From Caldifarciminota bacterium (GTDB taxonomy: Bacteria > Hydrothermota > Tepidihabitantia > Tepidihabitantales > DTDR01): a stretch of 36,098 nucleotides of DNA. A model generated the notes under the pieces. That model saw nothing but the letters and a program-made list of their open reading frames with translations, had not been told where the DNA came from and did no database searches. The stretch spans positions 1 through 36,098 of the forward strand of contig JANXBG010000016.1 in assembly GCA_025060715.1 (NCBI GenBank), read 5' to 3'. A program made the position numbers and the translations under genes. Below are positions 1 to 7,942 of this stretch, one piece after another; position 1 is the stretch's first letter, and the number at the start of each line of letters is the position of its first letter.

Positions 1-616
1 TCATAAACTCTTTAGCAAAAGCTTTACTCCCTTCTAAAAGTGCTTCTTTTGAATTAGGAGAATAAACAAAAAAGTTTTTAATTTTATCTTCAGAAAAACT
101 TTTATCAAAATATAGAAAAATCAAAGGCAAAAGAAGATAGATTAAAGAGAGTGGAGAATTACCAAAGGAGGCAATATATAAAATCCGCCAAGGAACTACT
201 ATATAACCAAGAGAACCTAAAAGAGCCAAAAGAGAATTTTTGTTTTCTTTTTTGAGATAATAAAAAATTGTTAAGGCAGATAAAATATGAAGAATAAATA
301 ATACTATTTTTAAACTTAAAATTAAATTACCAAAAGTTAATGAAGTGAATAGGCCAGTAATAAAAAAGAAAAGAGGGCTATAAAATTGTAAATGGGGATA
401 ACCAGAGTAAAAATAAAAGGTAAAAAAAGGTAAAAATCTTTCTTTTATTGATTGATAAACAATCTTTTGTCTTACTAAATGGGGCCAGATATCACCAGTT
501 ATTGGGTGTCCTGGTGCTAAAAAAAGATAGCCCGAAAGAAAAATTGCTATTAAAAAAATAAAATATTCCCAATTTAACTTCTTAGTTTTTTTGGGAGACA
601 ATTTCTCTTTTTTCAT
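1..616 (-). CDS. Large polytopic membrane protein, N-terminal part (runs off the window)
   Basis: The frame is open from the ATG at 616 to the window edge, giving 205 codons without a stop, so the C-terminus is missing. A lysine-rich start (MKKEKLSPKKTKK) is followed by a hydrophobic helix, then a loop with GHPITGDIWPHL and a YSGYPQLQFYSPLFFF stretch, then further helices. A first extracytoplasmic loop with an acidic residue and a proline/aromatic FYSPL motif is typical of GT-C-fold glycosyltransferase-like membrane proteins and of the family listed as PTPS_related/YfhO-like. It is the last visible gene of the accD-btu operon, starting 3 bases after the stop of btuD. A role in polymer or glycolipid glycosylation at the membrane is inference; the exact family cannot be fixed from the N-terminal third. 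Confidence 0.75.
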   Translation of the reverse strand, partial: MKKEKLSPKKTKKLNWEYFIFLIAIFLSGYLFLAPGHPITGDIWPHLVRQKIVYQSIKERFLPFFTFYFYSGYPHLQFYSPLFFFITGLFTSLTFGNLILSLKIVLFILHILSALTIFYYLKKENKNSLLALLGSLGYIVVPWRILYIASFGNSPLSLIYLLLPLIFLYFDKSFSEDKIKNFFVYSPNSKEALLEGSKAFAKEFM

Positions 617-619
617 AAA

Positions 620-1399
620 CTAAAAAATCACTAAAGGTTTATTTGTTAAAGGATGGTTTTTTATTATTGGCTTTACTTTATAGACTTTCTCAATTAAATC
701 TTCCTTTAAAATCTTTTCCGGTAAATCACAGGCAATAAATTTTCCTTTATCAATCAATAGTATTCTATCGCAAGAGATACTTGCCAGATTTAAATCATGG
801 GTTAGAAAGATGATTGTTAAATCTTTAACTTCTTTTAATCTTTTTAAGAGATTGATAAATTCAATTTGATAAGAAATATCTAAATGAGTAGTAAACTCAT
901 CTAAAAGCAAGATTTTAGGCTCTTGGGCAAGAATTCTTGCTAATATAACCCTTTTTCTTTCACCAGAAGATAATTCACTAATTTTTTTATCTTTAAAACC
1001 AACAGTCTCAGTCAATTCCATTGCCCTTTCCACAATTTCCATATCCTTTTTACTAACGGAAGAAAACCATTTAATATATGGATTTCTACCCATTAAAACA
1101 ATTTCTTTTACTGTATAATCAAAAATAAAAAAATTTTCTTGGGGAAAATAACCAATAAACTTTGCCCTTTCTTTGGGTGTTAAAGAAAAGATATTATTGT
1201 TGAAGATAATTATTGTTCCTTTTTGAGGTCTTAAAAGACCAGCCATCAATTTTAATAATGTTGTTTTTCCACTGCCGTTTGGTCCAATTATTCCAAACCA
1301 TTCTTTCTCTTTTATTTTAATTGATAATCCTTCAAAAAGGGGTTCGTCTTTTTTGTATTGAAAATAAAGATTCTTTATTTCGTAAGCAAAAATAGGCAT
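620..1399 (-). CDS. btuD: ABC transporter ATP-binding protein, vitamin B12/siderophore type (BtuD/FecE-like)
   Basis: This 259-residue cytoplasmic ATPase should power import through the permease encoded directly upstream. All motifs of an ABC ATPase are visible: Walker A GPNGSGKTT (39-47), Q-loop Q87 in YFPQEN, signature LSSGER (143-148), Walker B ILLLDE (163-168) with the catalytic Glu, and the switch His201 in LTHD. The length fits the BtuD/FecE/FhuC subfamily. Its ATG overlaps the last base of the permease stop codon, so translation is probably coupled. The adjacent substrate-binding protein looks like BtuF, so cobalamin or a related corrinoid is the likely cargo; heme or ferric siderophore cannot be excluded from the ATPase alone. 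Confidence 0.93.
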   Translation of the reverse strand: MPIFAYEIKNLYFQYKKDEPLFEGLSIKIKEKEWFGIIGPNGSGKTTLLKLMAGLLRPQKGTIIIFNNNIFSLTPKERAKFIGYFPQENFFIFDYTVKEIVLMGRNPYIKWFSSVSKKDMEIVERAMELTETVGFKDKKISELSSGERKRVILARILAQEPKILLLDEFTTHLDISYQIEFINLLKRLKEVKDLTIIFLTHDLNLASISCDRILLIDKGKFIACDLPEKILKEDLIEKVYKVKPIIKNHPLTNKPLVIF

Positions 1400-2340
1400 T
1401 ACAAATTTTTTTTCAATAGATAAAGAAAAAAGGGCGCACCAAAAAAGGTTGTTATCATACTTATTGGTAATTCCACCGGAGCGATGGTTCGGGCAAATAA
1501 GTCAGCAATTATTACTACTAAGGCACCTAAAAGAAATGAAAAGGGAAGAACTTTTTTATAATTAACACCAAAGAGAAATCTTGTTATATGAGGAATAATT
1601 AAACCAACAAAACTAATTGCCCCAGCAAAGGAAACTTGGGTAGCTATGATAAAGGAAGTTAAAAAGAAAAAAAGTCTTAATGATTTGTGATAATTTACTC
1701 CCAAACTTTCCGCTACTTCGGTCCCCAAACTAAAGCAATTCAATTCAAAGGCTTTTCCATAAATAATAATTAGAAAAATTACTGAAATAAGATTTGTAAT
1801 GATGAAAATAATTAAAGTGGATTTATCAAAGATAATTGCTAAATTTCCCATTATTAAATAAATAATCTCATTTAAAGGACGTTGAGAAAAAACCATAAAG
1901 AGCATTGTAATGGAAGAAAATAAAAAGCTGATAATCACTCCTGCCAGAATAATAGCAATCTTATTTGTTTTCCCTTTATAGAAAGCTAAATTATAAACTA
2001 AAAAAATGGTAAGAATTGAACCTAAAAAGGCAAAAATTGGGGAAAAAAAATAACTTAACTTTTTTGTTAGATAACCCAAGCTAACACCAAAGGCGGCACC
2101 ACTAGCAATTCCTAAAATATAGGGATCACACAAAGGGTTTTCTAAAATTCCTTGAAGAATAGCTCCAGCAAAAGCTAAATTACCACCCGCTAAAAAACCT
2201 AAAATTATCCTCGGTAATCTTATTTTTAAAACTATTGTTTTATCAAAAGAAAAACCATCAGCCCCAAAAAATAAAGAGAAAATTATAAAAAAAATAAGTC
2301 CTAAAAATAAAAGAAATATTCTAATCTTATTGCTCTTCAT
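1399..2340 (-). CDS. btuC: FecCD-family ABC permease (BtuC-like)
   Basis: A 313-residue polytopic inner-membrane protein of the FecCD/BtuC family, expected to form a homodimeric translocation channel with the ATPase next to it. Recognisable family stretches are RLPRIILGFLAGGNLAFAGA near residues 42-61, the NPLCDPYILGIASGAAFG segment after it, and the ATPase-coupling region SFVGLIIPHITRFLFG in the C-terminal third. About nine to ten hydrophobic helices can be counted; the family usually has ten in about 320-330 residues, so this copy is slightly short but complete. It overlaps btuF by 14 bases upstream and btuD by one base downstream, consistent with a stoichiometric three-gene importer. Confidence 0.93.
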   Translation of the reverse strand: MKSNKIRIFLLFLGLIFFIIFSLFFGADGFSFDKTIVLKIRLPRIILGFLAGGNLAFAGAILQGILENPLCDPYILGIASGAAFGVSLGYLTKKLSYFFSPIFAFLGSILTIFLVYNLAFYKGKTNKIAIILAGVIISFLFSSITMLFMVFSQRPLNEIIYLIMGNLAIIFDKSTLIIFIITNLISVIFLIIIYGKAFELNCFSLGTEVAESLGVNYHKSLRLFFFLTSFIIATQVSFAGAISFVGLIIPHITRFLFGVNYKKVLPFSFLLGALVVIIADLFARTIAPVELPISMITTFFGAPFFLYLLKKNL

Positions 2341-3148
2341 TATTTAAAAGATTAACCAAAATTTTTGCTCCCTCAATTATTCTTGGCGAATTTCTTAAAA
2401 AATAATCGGGATTTAAATTATCAACAATTTTTCCAAATCTTACAGCTTTTACCTTTTCAAAACCCAAGCGAGAAGCTATTTCTTTTGCTTTACTTTTAGG
2501 ATGTAAAATTATAATATAATCAGGGTTTTTTAGAATAATTTCTTCCTGTTTAACTATTGGATAATCAGTAACTTTATCAGCAAAAATGTTTTCCACTCCA
2601 ATATTTTCTAATAAATCATTAAGAAAAGAATTCTTTCCGATAGTAATTGGGGGATTGGTATTAATTTCAATATAAACTTTTAATCTCTTTTTAAGTTTCC
2701 TTATTTCATCTAATTCTTTCTTTAAAGACTCGACCAATTTCTCAGCTCTTTCCTTTTTATTAAAAATCTCACCAATTTTAATAATCTCTTCAAACATTTC
2801 ATTTAAAGACTTAGGAGAAGAATTGAAGGTACGAATATTTAATGTTTTTAATTTCTCATCAATATTTTTTTGTAAAGGATAAGTTAAAAAGACAATCGTT
2901 GGCTTTAATTTTGCAATTCTTTCTATAGAAGGATTTATCATATCACCAACTTTGTATATCTCTTTTGCTTTTTCCGGAAAATCACAATAAATAGTATTGC
3001 CTACAAGATATTTTTCACAGTTTAGAGCGAAAATAATTTCAGTCACTGCTGGCGAAAGAGAAACGACCCTAATTTGATTGTCCTTTGGTGGAGAAGCACA
3101 AAAGAAAAGAAATAATATAAAAAATAATAAAAAAATTATTTCTCTCAT
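2327..3148 (-). CDS. btuF: Corrinoid-binding lipoprotein of the ABC importer (BtuF-like)
   Basis: A 273-residue periplasmic-binding-type protein. The N-terminus MREIIFLLFFILFLFFCASPP is a lipoprotein signal with a plausible lipobox Cys17, so it should be anchored in a membrane and feed substrate to the permease. The mature part begins RVVSLSPAVTEIIFALN, and TIYCDFPEKA, VGDMINPSIERI and LKPTIVF follow; this order matches cobalamin-binding BtuF proteins, where the YCDYP-type motif is characteristic. No cobalamin riboswitch consensus was seen upstream, and the gene starts directly after the trmI stop codon, so it appears to be driven from the distant accD promoter. Iron-siderophore or heme binding is the alternative. 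Confidence 0.88.
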   Translation of the reverse strand: MREIIFLLFFILFLFFCASPPKDNQIRVVSLSPAVTEIIFALNCEKYLVGNTIYCDFPEKAKEIYKVGDMINPSIERIAKLKPTIVFLTYPLQKNIDEKLKTLNIRTFNSSPKSLNEMFEEIIKIGEIFNKKERAEKLVESLKKELDEIRKLKKRLKVYIEINTNPPITIGKNSFLNDLLENIGVENIFADKVTDYPIVKQEEIILKNPDYIIILHPKSKAKEIASRLGFEKVKAVRFGKIVDNLNPDYFLRNSPRIIEGAKILVNLLNNEEQ

Positions 3149-3925
3149 TTATCTTTTATTCACCTTATTAGCAAAAAGAAGATAAGCAGTATGGGTGATA
3201 GAAAATTCCTTTGGTCTTGTTCCCGAATATCTCACTAATATCTCTCTTTCTAATATTTCATAAACCTTTATCCGAGTAAATCCAATTAACTCTAAAGTTC
3301 TGAAGGTTTTTTGTATCTGTTCCACATTAGGATTTAAAGAGATTAAAGAATGTCCACCTTTCAAAATTCGGTGCGCCTCTTTAATTACTTCCCATGGTTC
3401 TGGCAGGTCAATATAGACACTATCAATACTGTTATCCTCTTCTAAAAAACCTTCTTTTACTACATCCCGAAGATAGAAAATGACGTTATTTTCCAAGCCG
3501 GCTCTTTTCACATTCTCTTGGGCATTTTTTAAAAAATCTTCTCTTACTTCGTAAGAATAGACAATTCCTGAAGGACGAACGAAATTAGCAAGAATAATTG
3601 TGAAAGCGCCACTTCCTGTTCCTACTTCTACAACTTTTGCGCCGGGAAAAAGGTTGGTTTTTAGTAACATAACACCGGCATCTTTGGGATATATAATTGT
3701 CGTTGTTCTTTTCACTTTCATTTCAATATCAGCAATTGTTGGTTTTAAAATATAAAATTTTTCTCCTCTATGAGTAGAAATTTCATCGCCGTAATTTTTT
3801 TGAAAAATTTCATTCAATTTAATAACTCCTTTGTGGGTCTGCAGTTCACCACTTTCAGGTAAAGTGATTAAATATTTAGCATTTTCACTGTGATATAAAA
3901 GGACTAAATCATTTGGTTTTAACAT
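3149..3925 (-). CDS. trmI: tRNA (adenine-N1-)-methyltransferase, TrmI family
   Basis: A 258-residue SAM-dependent methyltransferase of the TrmI/Trm61 family, which makes m1A at position 58 of the tRNA T-loop and is important in thermophiles. The N-terminal beta-rich domain contains the family's HRGEKFYILKPT and the TTTIIYPKDAG segment. The SAM-binding motif I is EVGTGSGAFT (100-109), and the catalytic-site motif DLPEPW is at 172-177, matching the DLPDPW-type motif of TrmI. The C-terminal TRPKEFSITHTAYLLFA tail is also typical. It lies between a small membrane protein and btuF in a tight operon with no obvious functional link to them. Confidence 0.92.
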   Translation of the reverse strand: MLKPNDLVLLYHSENAKYLITLPESGELQTHKGVIKLNEIFQKNYGDEISTHRGEKFYILKPTIADIEMKVKRTTTIIYPKDAGVMLLKTNLFPGAKVVEVGTGSGAFTIILANFVRPSGIVYSYEVREDFLKNAQENVKRAGLENNVIFYLRDVVKEGFLEEDNSIDSVYIDLPEPWEVIKEAHRILKGGHSLISLNPNVEQIQKTFRTLELIGFTRIKVYEILEREILVRYSGTRPKEFSITHTAYLLFANKVNKR

Positions 3926-3927
3926 AA

Positions 3928-4281
3928 TTAGTGGATAAAAAGAAAATAACCAAAAAGAATGCCTAACAAATCATAAATTAAATCTTTATAACTAAAAATT
4001 TCTTTTTTTATTTTTTTATCGTAAACTTCTTTACTAATTCCTAAAAAAAAGGTGCCAGTTAATGAGAAATAAGTTGACAATTTATTATCTTTTTTTAACC
4101 GACATTTTAATAGATGGTAAGTAGAACCAATTAATAAGGAACTTACCGAAAAATGGAACAATTTATCTTCACCAAACCAATTATCTTTATAAACTATTTT
4201 CTTTAAACTATCTTCTTTTTGATATTTTAACTCTAAATCCTCAGTGAAAAAGAAAATTAATAAAAAGATTATTTTTTCCAT
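3928..4281 (-). CDS. Small membrane protein resembling YfiM/DUF2279
   Basis: A 117-residue protein with a hydrophobic N-terminal segment (MEKIIFLLIFFF, signal or anchor), a soluble stretch, then a core with DKLFHFSVSSLL, GISKEVYDKKIK and FSYKDLIYDLLGILFGYFLF. The spaced D-K-x-x-H-F, G-x-x-K-E-x-x-D and D-L-x-x-D-x-x-G pattern resembles small VanZ-like proteins listed as YfiM/DUF2279, whose function is unknown. The start overlaps the 3' end of accD by 13 bases, so translation should be coupled to it. The family assignment rests on pattern memory only; the gene itself is well supported by its tight fit between neighbours. Confidence 0.7.
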   Translation of the reverse strand: MEKIIFLLIFFFTEDLELKYQKEDSLKKIVYKDNWFGEDKLFHFSVSSLLIGSTYHLLKCRLKKDNKLSTYFSLTGTFFLGISKEVYDKKIKKEIFSYKDLIYDLLGILFGYFLFIH

Positions 4282-5060
4282 ATGATATTTAATAATCTAA
4301 TTAAAGTTCTTCTTAAATCCCAACGAGGAACAACTAAATCAACAAATCCATGGGTTAATAGAAATTCGGCTTTTTGAAAGCCTTCGGGTAATTTTTGTTT
4401 AATTGTTTCTTCAATTACTCTTGGACCAGTAAATCCTAACATCGCTCCGGGTTCAGCAATAATAATATCACCTAAAGAAGCAAAAGAAGCCATTACCCCT
4501 GCATAACAAGGATTGGTAAGAATAGAAATGTAAGGAATCCTATTTCTGTCAGCAAGCCCGACTTCCATAGCAGTCTTTGCTACCTGCATAAGAGAAAAAA
4601 TACCTTCTTGCATTCGTGCGCCACCGGAAGTGCAGATTATGATAATTGGAATATTTAATTCATTTGCCAACCGAAAAGACCGGGCAACTTTTTCACCTAC
4701 TACTATACCCATACTTCCACCGATAAAACCAAAATCCATAGCACCAAAAACCACTTTTATGTTATCAATCTTTCCTACACCATAAATATAGGCATCTTTT
4801 ATTCCTAAGGTTTTTTGCAATTGGATTAATTTTTCTTTATATTGGGGAAAATTTAAAGGGTTTTTAGTTTCTAAATCTTTATCATATTCTTCTAATTCTC
4901 CGTTATCTAAAAGGTATTCAATATACTTTTTATAACTAATCCGAAAATGATAATTACATTTTGAACAGATAAAAAAATTTTTTTCTATCGTTTTCTTATA
5001 AAGAATTTCACTACAATTATCACATCTTATCCAAAGTCCATTAGGATATTCTTTTGCCAT
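4269..5060 (-). CDS. accD: Acetyl-CoA carboxylase carboxyltransferase subunit beta
   Basis: AccD, the zinc-ribbon subunit that with AccA transfers the carboxyl group from carboxybiotin to acetyl-CoA, the first committed step of fatty acid synthesis. Counting from the ATG at 5060 it has 263 residues. The zinc ribbon cysteines are C13, C16, C32 and C35 (CDNC and CSKC). The crotonase-like core shows FGAMDFGFIGGSMGIVVGEK, TSGGARMQEG and ISILTNPCYAGV, all diagnostic. A TTG six bases upstream would also be in frame, but it lies only three bases from the -10 box, so the ATG is preferred. It is the first gene of a seven-gene operon and has a consensus promoter. No accA is in the window. Confidence 0.95.
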   Translation of the reverse strand: MAKEYPNGLWIRCDNCSEILYKKTIEKNFFICSKCNYHFRISYKKYIEYLLDNGELEEYDKDLETKNPLNFPQYKEKLIQLQKTLGIKDAYIYGVGKIDNIKVVFGAMDFGFIGGSMGIVVGEKVARSFRLANELNIPIIIICTSGGARMQEGIFSLMQVAKTAMEVGLADRNRIPYISILTNPCYAGVMASFASLGDIIIAEPGAMLGFTGPRVIEETIKQKLPEGFQKAEFLLTHGFVDLVVPRWDLRRTLIRLLNIIWKK

Positions 5061-5069
5061 TTCCAATAA

Positions 5070-5097
5070 ATTATATCAAAAAAGATAATCCTGTCAA
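5070..5097 (-). promoter_or_regulatory. Sigma-70-type promoter for accD operon, leaderless spacing
   Basis: On the minus strand TTGACA (5097-5092) and TATAAT (5075-5070) are separated by exactly 16 bases; both hexamers match consensus fully. Only 9 bases lie between TATAAT and the ATG at 5060, so transcription should start about 2 bases before the start codon. The -35 box contains the TGA stop codon of the upstream protease gene. Confidence 0.85.
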
Positions 5098-6467
5098 AAA
5101 TTTATTCTTTTTTGAAAATATTTTCCTTTTTTTAGAAAATAAACCATTTTTCTTTTTTTATTATTTCTTAATTTATTTCCTAAGATACCATAAAATTCTT
5201 CTTTTTTATAATTTTGATTTTCTACTTTTATTTTCTTATAATATTCCCGATAAACATATTCTTGGGCAATTAGGTAAGTATAATAGGCATTGAGAAGACC
5301 AAAACCATAATATCTATCCCAACCTTTATCTCCTAAATCAACAGTTCCTCCATTTAAAATTGCTCTCAATTGACAGTTGGTAAGAAAAGGAAAGGAAGAT
5401 AATATTAAGCTAGCAATTCCACAGATTTGGGGAGAAGCCATAGAAGTCCCATCTAATAATATATACCGATTATTAGGAATGGTTGATAAAATCTCTGTGC
5501 CTGGTGCGACTAATTCTTGTTCTTTTCCATAATTACTAAAATAAGCTAAACCGTTACTTTTATTTAAAGCACCACAAGCAATAACTTCTTTAAATTTCGC
5601 AGGATAAAGAATATTTGCCATTCCATCATTTCCCGAGGCAGCAATTAATAGCACTCCTTTTTTATAAGCATACTCAACCGCCTCTTTTAATACCGAAGAA
5701 TAAGTATCGGTTCCTAAACTTAAATTTATTATTCTTGCTCCATTATCGGTTGCCCATCTTATCCCCTCAGCAACGTCAAAATCACTTCCCTCACCGTGCT
5801 CATTTAAGACTCTTACTGCTAATAATCGTACCTGTGCCCAACCACTTATTCCAATATAATTATTTATCACACCAGCAACTATCCCTGCCACATGAGTTCC
5901 ATGAAGTTCTTCTTCATTTTCCGGATAAGGATCGTTATCATTATCAACAAAATCATAACCAATTAAATCAAAAGAAAAATTTTCTCTTAAATCTGGATGA
6001 TAATAATCTATTCCTTGGTCACAAATAGCAACGATAATATCTTTTTTACCAATCTCAAAATCCCAAACCCAATCACTATACATAACCCATTTATCCCATT
6101 GATATTTAAAATAAAATTCATCATTGGGAGAAAAAGAATATTTTAATTTTACACTTGGCTCAAAGTATCTTATAAAATCTTCTTTTATTAATTGGAATAA
6201 AGGTAAATAGGCTAATAAATAATTGCCACCTGTGTTACTCTCTTTTATTATTTTGCCACCTTTCCCTTCTATCAAATTCTTTAAATCTTGTTTTTTCCCT
6301 TCTTTATAACCAATAACCCAATAATTAGAAAAACCTTTTGCTAAATTTTTTTCTTCTAATAAATAAAAGTCTTTTCTCTGATAAATATTTATTAACGATT
6401 CAATTTTTGCTAATCTTTCTTCTATATCAATTTTTAGAAATTGAAGAATAAATAAAATAGTAATCAT
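5094..6467 (-). CDS. Secreted subtilisin-like serine protease (family S8)
   Basis: A 457-residue S8 peptidase. The catalytic triad is clear: Asp150 in VAICDQGID, His189 in HGTHVAG and Ser342 in GTSMASP, with oxyanion-hole Asn280 in AASGND. A short hydrophobic N-terminus (MITILFILQFLKI) may be a weak signal peptide and residues 14-110 resemble an inhibitor-type propeptide (the GGKIIKESNTGGNYLLAY stretch). The catalytic domain ends near residue 390 and the last 65 residues are Lys/Tyr-rich with no recognised domain and no type IX sorting module, unlike the C25 protease elsewhere in this window. It starts 5 bases after the stop of the preceding lipoprotein gene and probably shares its transcript; its own stop codon lies in the accD -35 box. 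Confidence 0.93.
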   Translation of the reverse strand: MITILFILQFLKIDIEERLAKIESLINIYQRKDFYLLEEKNLAKGFSNYWVIGYKEGKKQDLKNLIEGKGGKIIKESNTGGNYLLAYLPLFQLIKEDFIRYFEPSVKLKYSFSPNDEFYFKYQWDKWVMYSDWVWDFEIGKKDIIVAICDQGIDYYHPDLRENFSFDLIGYDFVDNDNDPYPENEEELHGTHVAGIVAGVINNYIGISGWAQVRLLAVRVLNEHGEGSDFDVAEGIRWATDNGARIINLSLGTDTYSSVLKEAVEYAYKKGVLLIAASGNDGMANILYPAKFKEVIACGALNKSNGLAYFSNYGKEQELVAPGTEILSTIPNNRYILLDGTSMASPQICGIASLILSSFPFLTNCQLRAILNGGTVDLGDKGWDRYYGFGLLNAYYTYLIAQEYVYREYYKKIKVENQNYKKEEFYGILGNKLRNNKKRKMVYFLKKGKYFQKRINF

Positions 6468-6472
6468 TTGTT

Positions 6473-7213
6473 TTAATCAGTAGCTAAATAAAATCTCATC
6501 CAAACTTCCTTATTTCTTAGTGAATTGTTTTTGAATACTAAATAATATTTACCACCTTCTTTAATCTCTTCTTCTATTTTTCCATAATTAAAATCTGATA
6601 ATTTTATTATTGTATCATTATCCTTAGAAAGAAGGAGAAATAGGGGAAAATTTTCATTATTTTTTACTAAAATCTCACCAATGATCGAATCTTTCACGTT
6701 AGCAAATATATTTATTCTATATTCACTATAAGGATTAAAAGAAATATCTCCATGATAAACATTCTCTTTTCTTTTTCCAAGATAAAACACATTAATCTCC
6801 TTAGAAATCCCTTCATTATTATAAATATCATAAGCCTTCGCAAAAATCTTGTGCCAAATAAAAGGGGTATCAAATTTTATATTAAATTCGTAAGGATGAG
6901 AAGTATCGTTACTAAAGAGATTATAATCTAAATAAAGAAAAACATCTTTAATTTTGCTACTATCTATTACTACAACCTCTATTTTTAAACCGCCACTAAA
7001 CAAACTACTATCTTTTGGGGAAGTTATTTCTACATAAGGTGGTTCTTTATCTTTTTTATTACAATATATAAAGATTATAATTAATATAATTGCTGTAATT
7101 TTAGGCAGGGTATATAAAAAATTCAGCAGGTGCTTGGTGCCTAACCTTAAAGGGTTCCCCTCTCTCCTTTTCAATTTAAGAGGGTAAAAACGGTCACCTA
7201 AGCACCTGCCCAT
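6473..7213 (-). CDS. Putative lipoprotein with Ig-like domain, start uncertain
   Basis: The coding frame is clear from about 7110 down to 6473. It shows a hydrophobic segment KITAIILIIIFIYC ending in a lipobox-like Cys followed by NKKDKEPP, then PYVEITSPKDSSLFSGG, the typical opening of a bacterial Ig-like domain, and a C-terminal beta-rich domain (from YHGDISFNPYS). It is likely a surface or periplasmic lipoprotein of unknown function. The upstream boundary is problematic. The only ATG (7213) lies inside the -10 box of the promoter at 7212-7239, and the first 30 codons coincide with a strong RNA hairpin. A TTG at 7174 is in frame but has no ribosome binding site. The real start may be non-standard or the N-terminal portion may not be translated. 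Confidence 0.65.
   Translation of the reverse strand: MGRCLGDRFYPLKLKRREGNPLRLGTKHLLNFLYTLPKITAIILIIIFIYCNKKDKEPPYVEITSPKDSSLFSGGLKIEVVVIDSSKIKDVFLYLDYNLFSNDTSHPYEFNIKFDTPFIWHKIFAKAYDIYNNEGISKEINVFYLGKRKENVYHGDISFNPYSEYRINIFANVKDSIIGEILVKNNENFPLFLLLSKDNDTIIKLSDFNYGKIEEEIKEGGKYYLVFKNNSLRNKEVWMRFYLATD
7121..7206 (-). ncRNA. Structured RNA (leader or small RNA) beginning at a promoter
   Basis: On the minus strand a 10-bp perfect inverted repeat, GCAGGTGCTT (7209-7200) and AAGCACCTGC (7135-7126), encloses inner pairings GGTG/CACC with ACC/GGT and a CCCTCT/AGAGGG hairpin. The predicted transcription start, about 6-7 bases after the TATAAT at 7217-7212, falls at G7206/G7205, which are the first paired bases of the stem. 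A TGAATTTTTTATA stretch follows the 3' arm, as in an intrinsic terminator. The segment is richer in GC than its surroundings. It does not match the cores I know for SRP, 6S, T-box, cobalamin, TPP, SAM, FMN or c-di-GMP RNAs. It may be a leader or attenuator for the lipoprotein gene, or a free small RNA. Confidence 0.55.
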
Positions 7214-7239
7214 TATATTAGATACATTAACTATTCCAA
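7212..7239 (-). promoter_or_regulatory. Promoter in front of the structured RNA
   Basis: TTGGAA (7239-7234), a 16-base spacer, and a perfect TATAAT (7217-7212) on the minus strand, with the same spacing as the other promoters in this window. It points at the hairpin RNA and, beyond it, the lipoprotein and protease genes. Confidence 0.65.
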
Positions 7240-7243
7240 AGAT

Positions 7244-7942
7244 TCAATATTTTTTAAGTTCAATTAAATCTTTCTCAATAACACCATAGGTATAATTGTT
7301 TACCCAATCTCCGGTATTTAAATAATACCCTTTTTCAATTTTAATTAATGTGGGAATATGAAGATGGCCTAAGACTACAATGTCATACTTCTCTTTTGTT
7401 ATCTTTTCTTTGGCAAAATTATAAAACTCTTCTTTTAAATTTAAATTACCTTCTTTTTTTCTTGAAAAATGGATAAAAAATTGTGCCAAAGGAAGTCCAA
7501 TATCAGGATGGAGAAAAGAATAAAAAAATTGGTTAATTGGATTTTTTGTCATTAACCTACTTAATTTTGTTAAAAAGGAATTATCAATAAAATCACCGTG
7601 AGAAATATAAACCCTTTTATTTTCAATTATCAAATCAAAATACTTGTCACCAATAATAAAATTAAATTCTCTTTTAAGGAATTTTAAAATTCCATAATCG
7701 TGATTACCGCCCAAATAATAAACTTTTACTCCTTTCTCTTGTAATTCTTTTAACTTTATTAATACTTTTAAACAATTTTTAGGAATCACTGTATAATATT
7801 CTAAAAAATATTCAAATAAATCTCCCAAAATAAAAAGAGTATCTTTCTCTTTAATAATTGATAAAAAACTTAAAAATTTCTCTTCCTTTTTTTGGTTATT
7901 TATTCCTAAATGGATATCAGAAACAAAATAATTTCTGCTCAA
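7244..7942 (-). CDS. lpxH: Metallophosphoesterase, probable UDP-2,3-diacylglucosamine pyrophosphatase (LpxH-like)
   Basis: A 232-residue calcineurin-type phosphoesterase. All metal-binding motifs of the family are present: Asp9-x-His11 in VSDIHLG, Asp41 in LGDLFE, Asn80-His81 in GGNHDYG, His115 in SHGD, and His193/His195 in GHLH. The size and the SDIHLG start fit LpxH, which cleaves UDP-diacylglucosamine to lipid X in lipid A synthesis; this would imply a diderm cell. Other small phosphoesterases share these motifs, so the substrate is inferred. It begins with TTG at 7942, inside the 3' end of the kinase fusion gene (26-base overlap), and so is probably translated by coupling. Confidence 0.8.
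   Translation of the reverse strand: MSRNYFVSDIHLGINNQKKEEKFLSFLSIIKEKDTLFILGDLFEYFLEYYTVIPKNCLKVLIKLKELQEKGVKVYYLGGNHDYGILKFLKREFNFIIGDKYFDLIIENKRVYISHGDFIDNSFLTKLSRLMTKNPINQFFYSFLHPDIGLPLAQFFIHFSRKKEGNLNLKEEFYNFAKEKITKEKYDIVVLGHLHIPTLIKIEKGYYLNTGDWVNNYTYGVIEKDLIELKKY

Noticed and set aside
5061-5066. TTG start of accD
   Set aside because: It lies within three bases of the -10 box; the ATG at 5060 fits the predicted transcription start.
2327-5100. Cobalamin riboswitch for the btu genes
   Set aside because: No B12-box-like sequence was seen; btuF begins directly after trmI.
5054-5293. Plus-strand frame across the accD promoter and protease end
   Set aside because: It is antisense to two well-supported genes and its translation is low-complexity Phe/Tyr/Leu.
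7121-7206. Hairpin as SRP RNA
   Set aside because: It lacks the conserved GGAA tetraloop and the GUCAGG-type core of domain IV.
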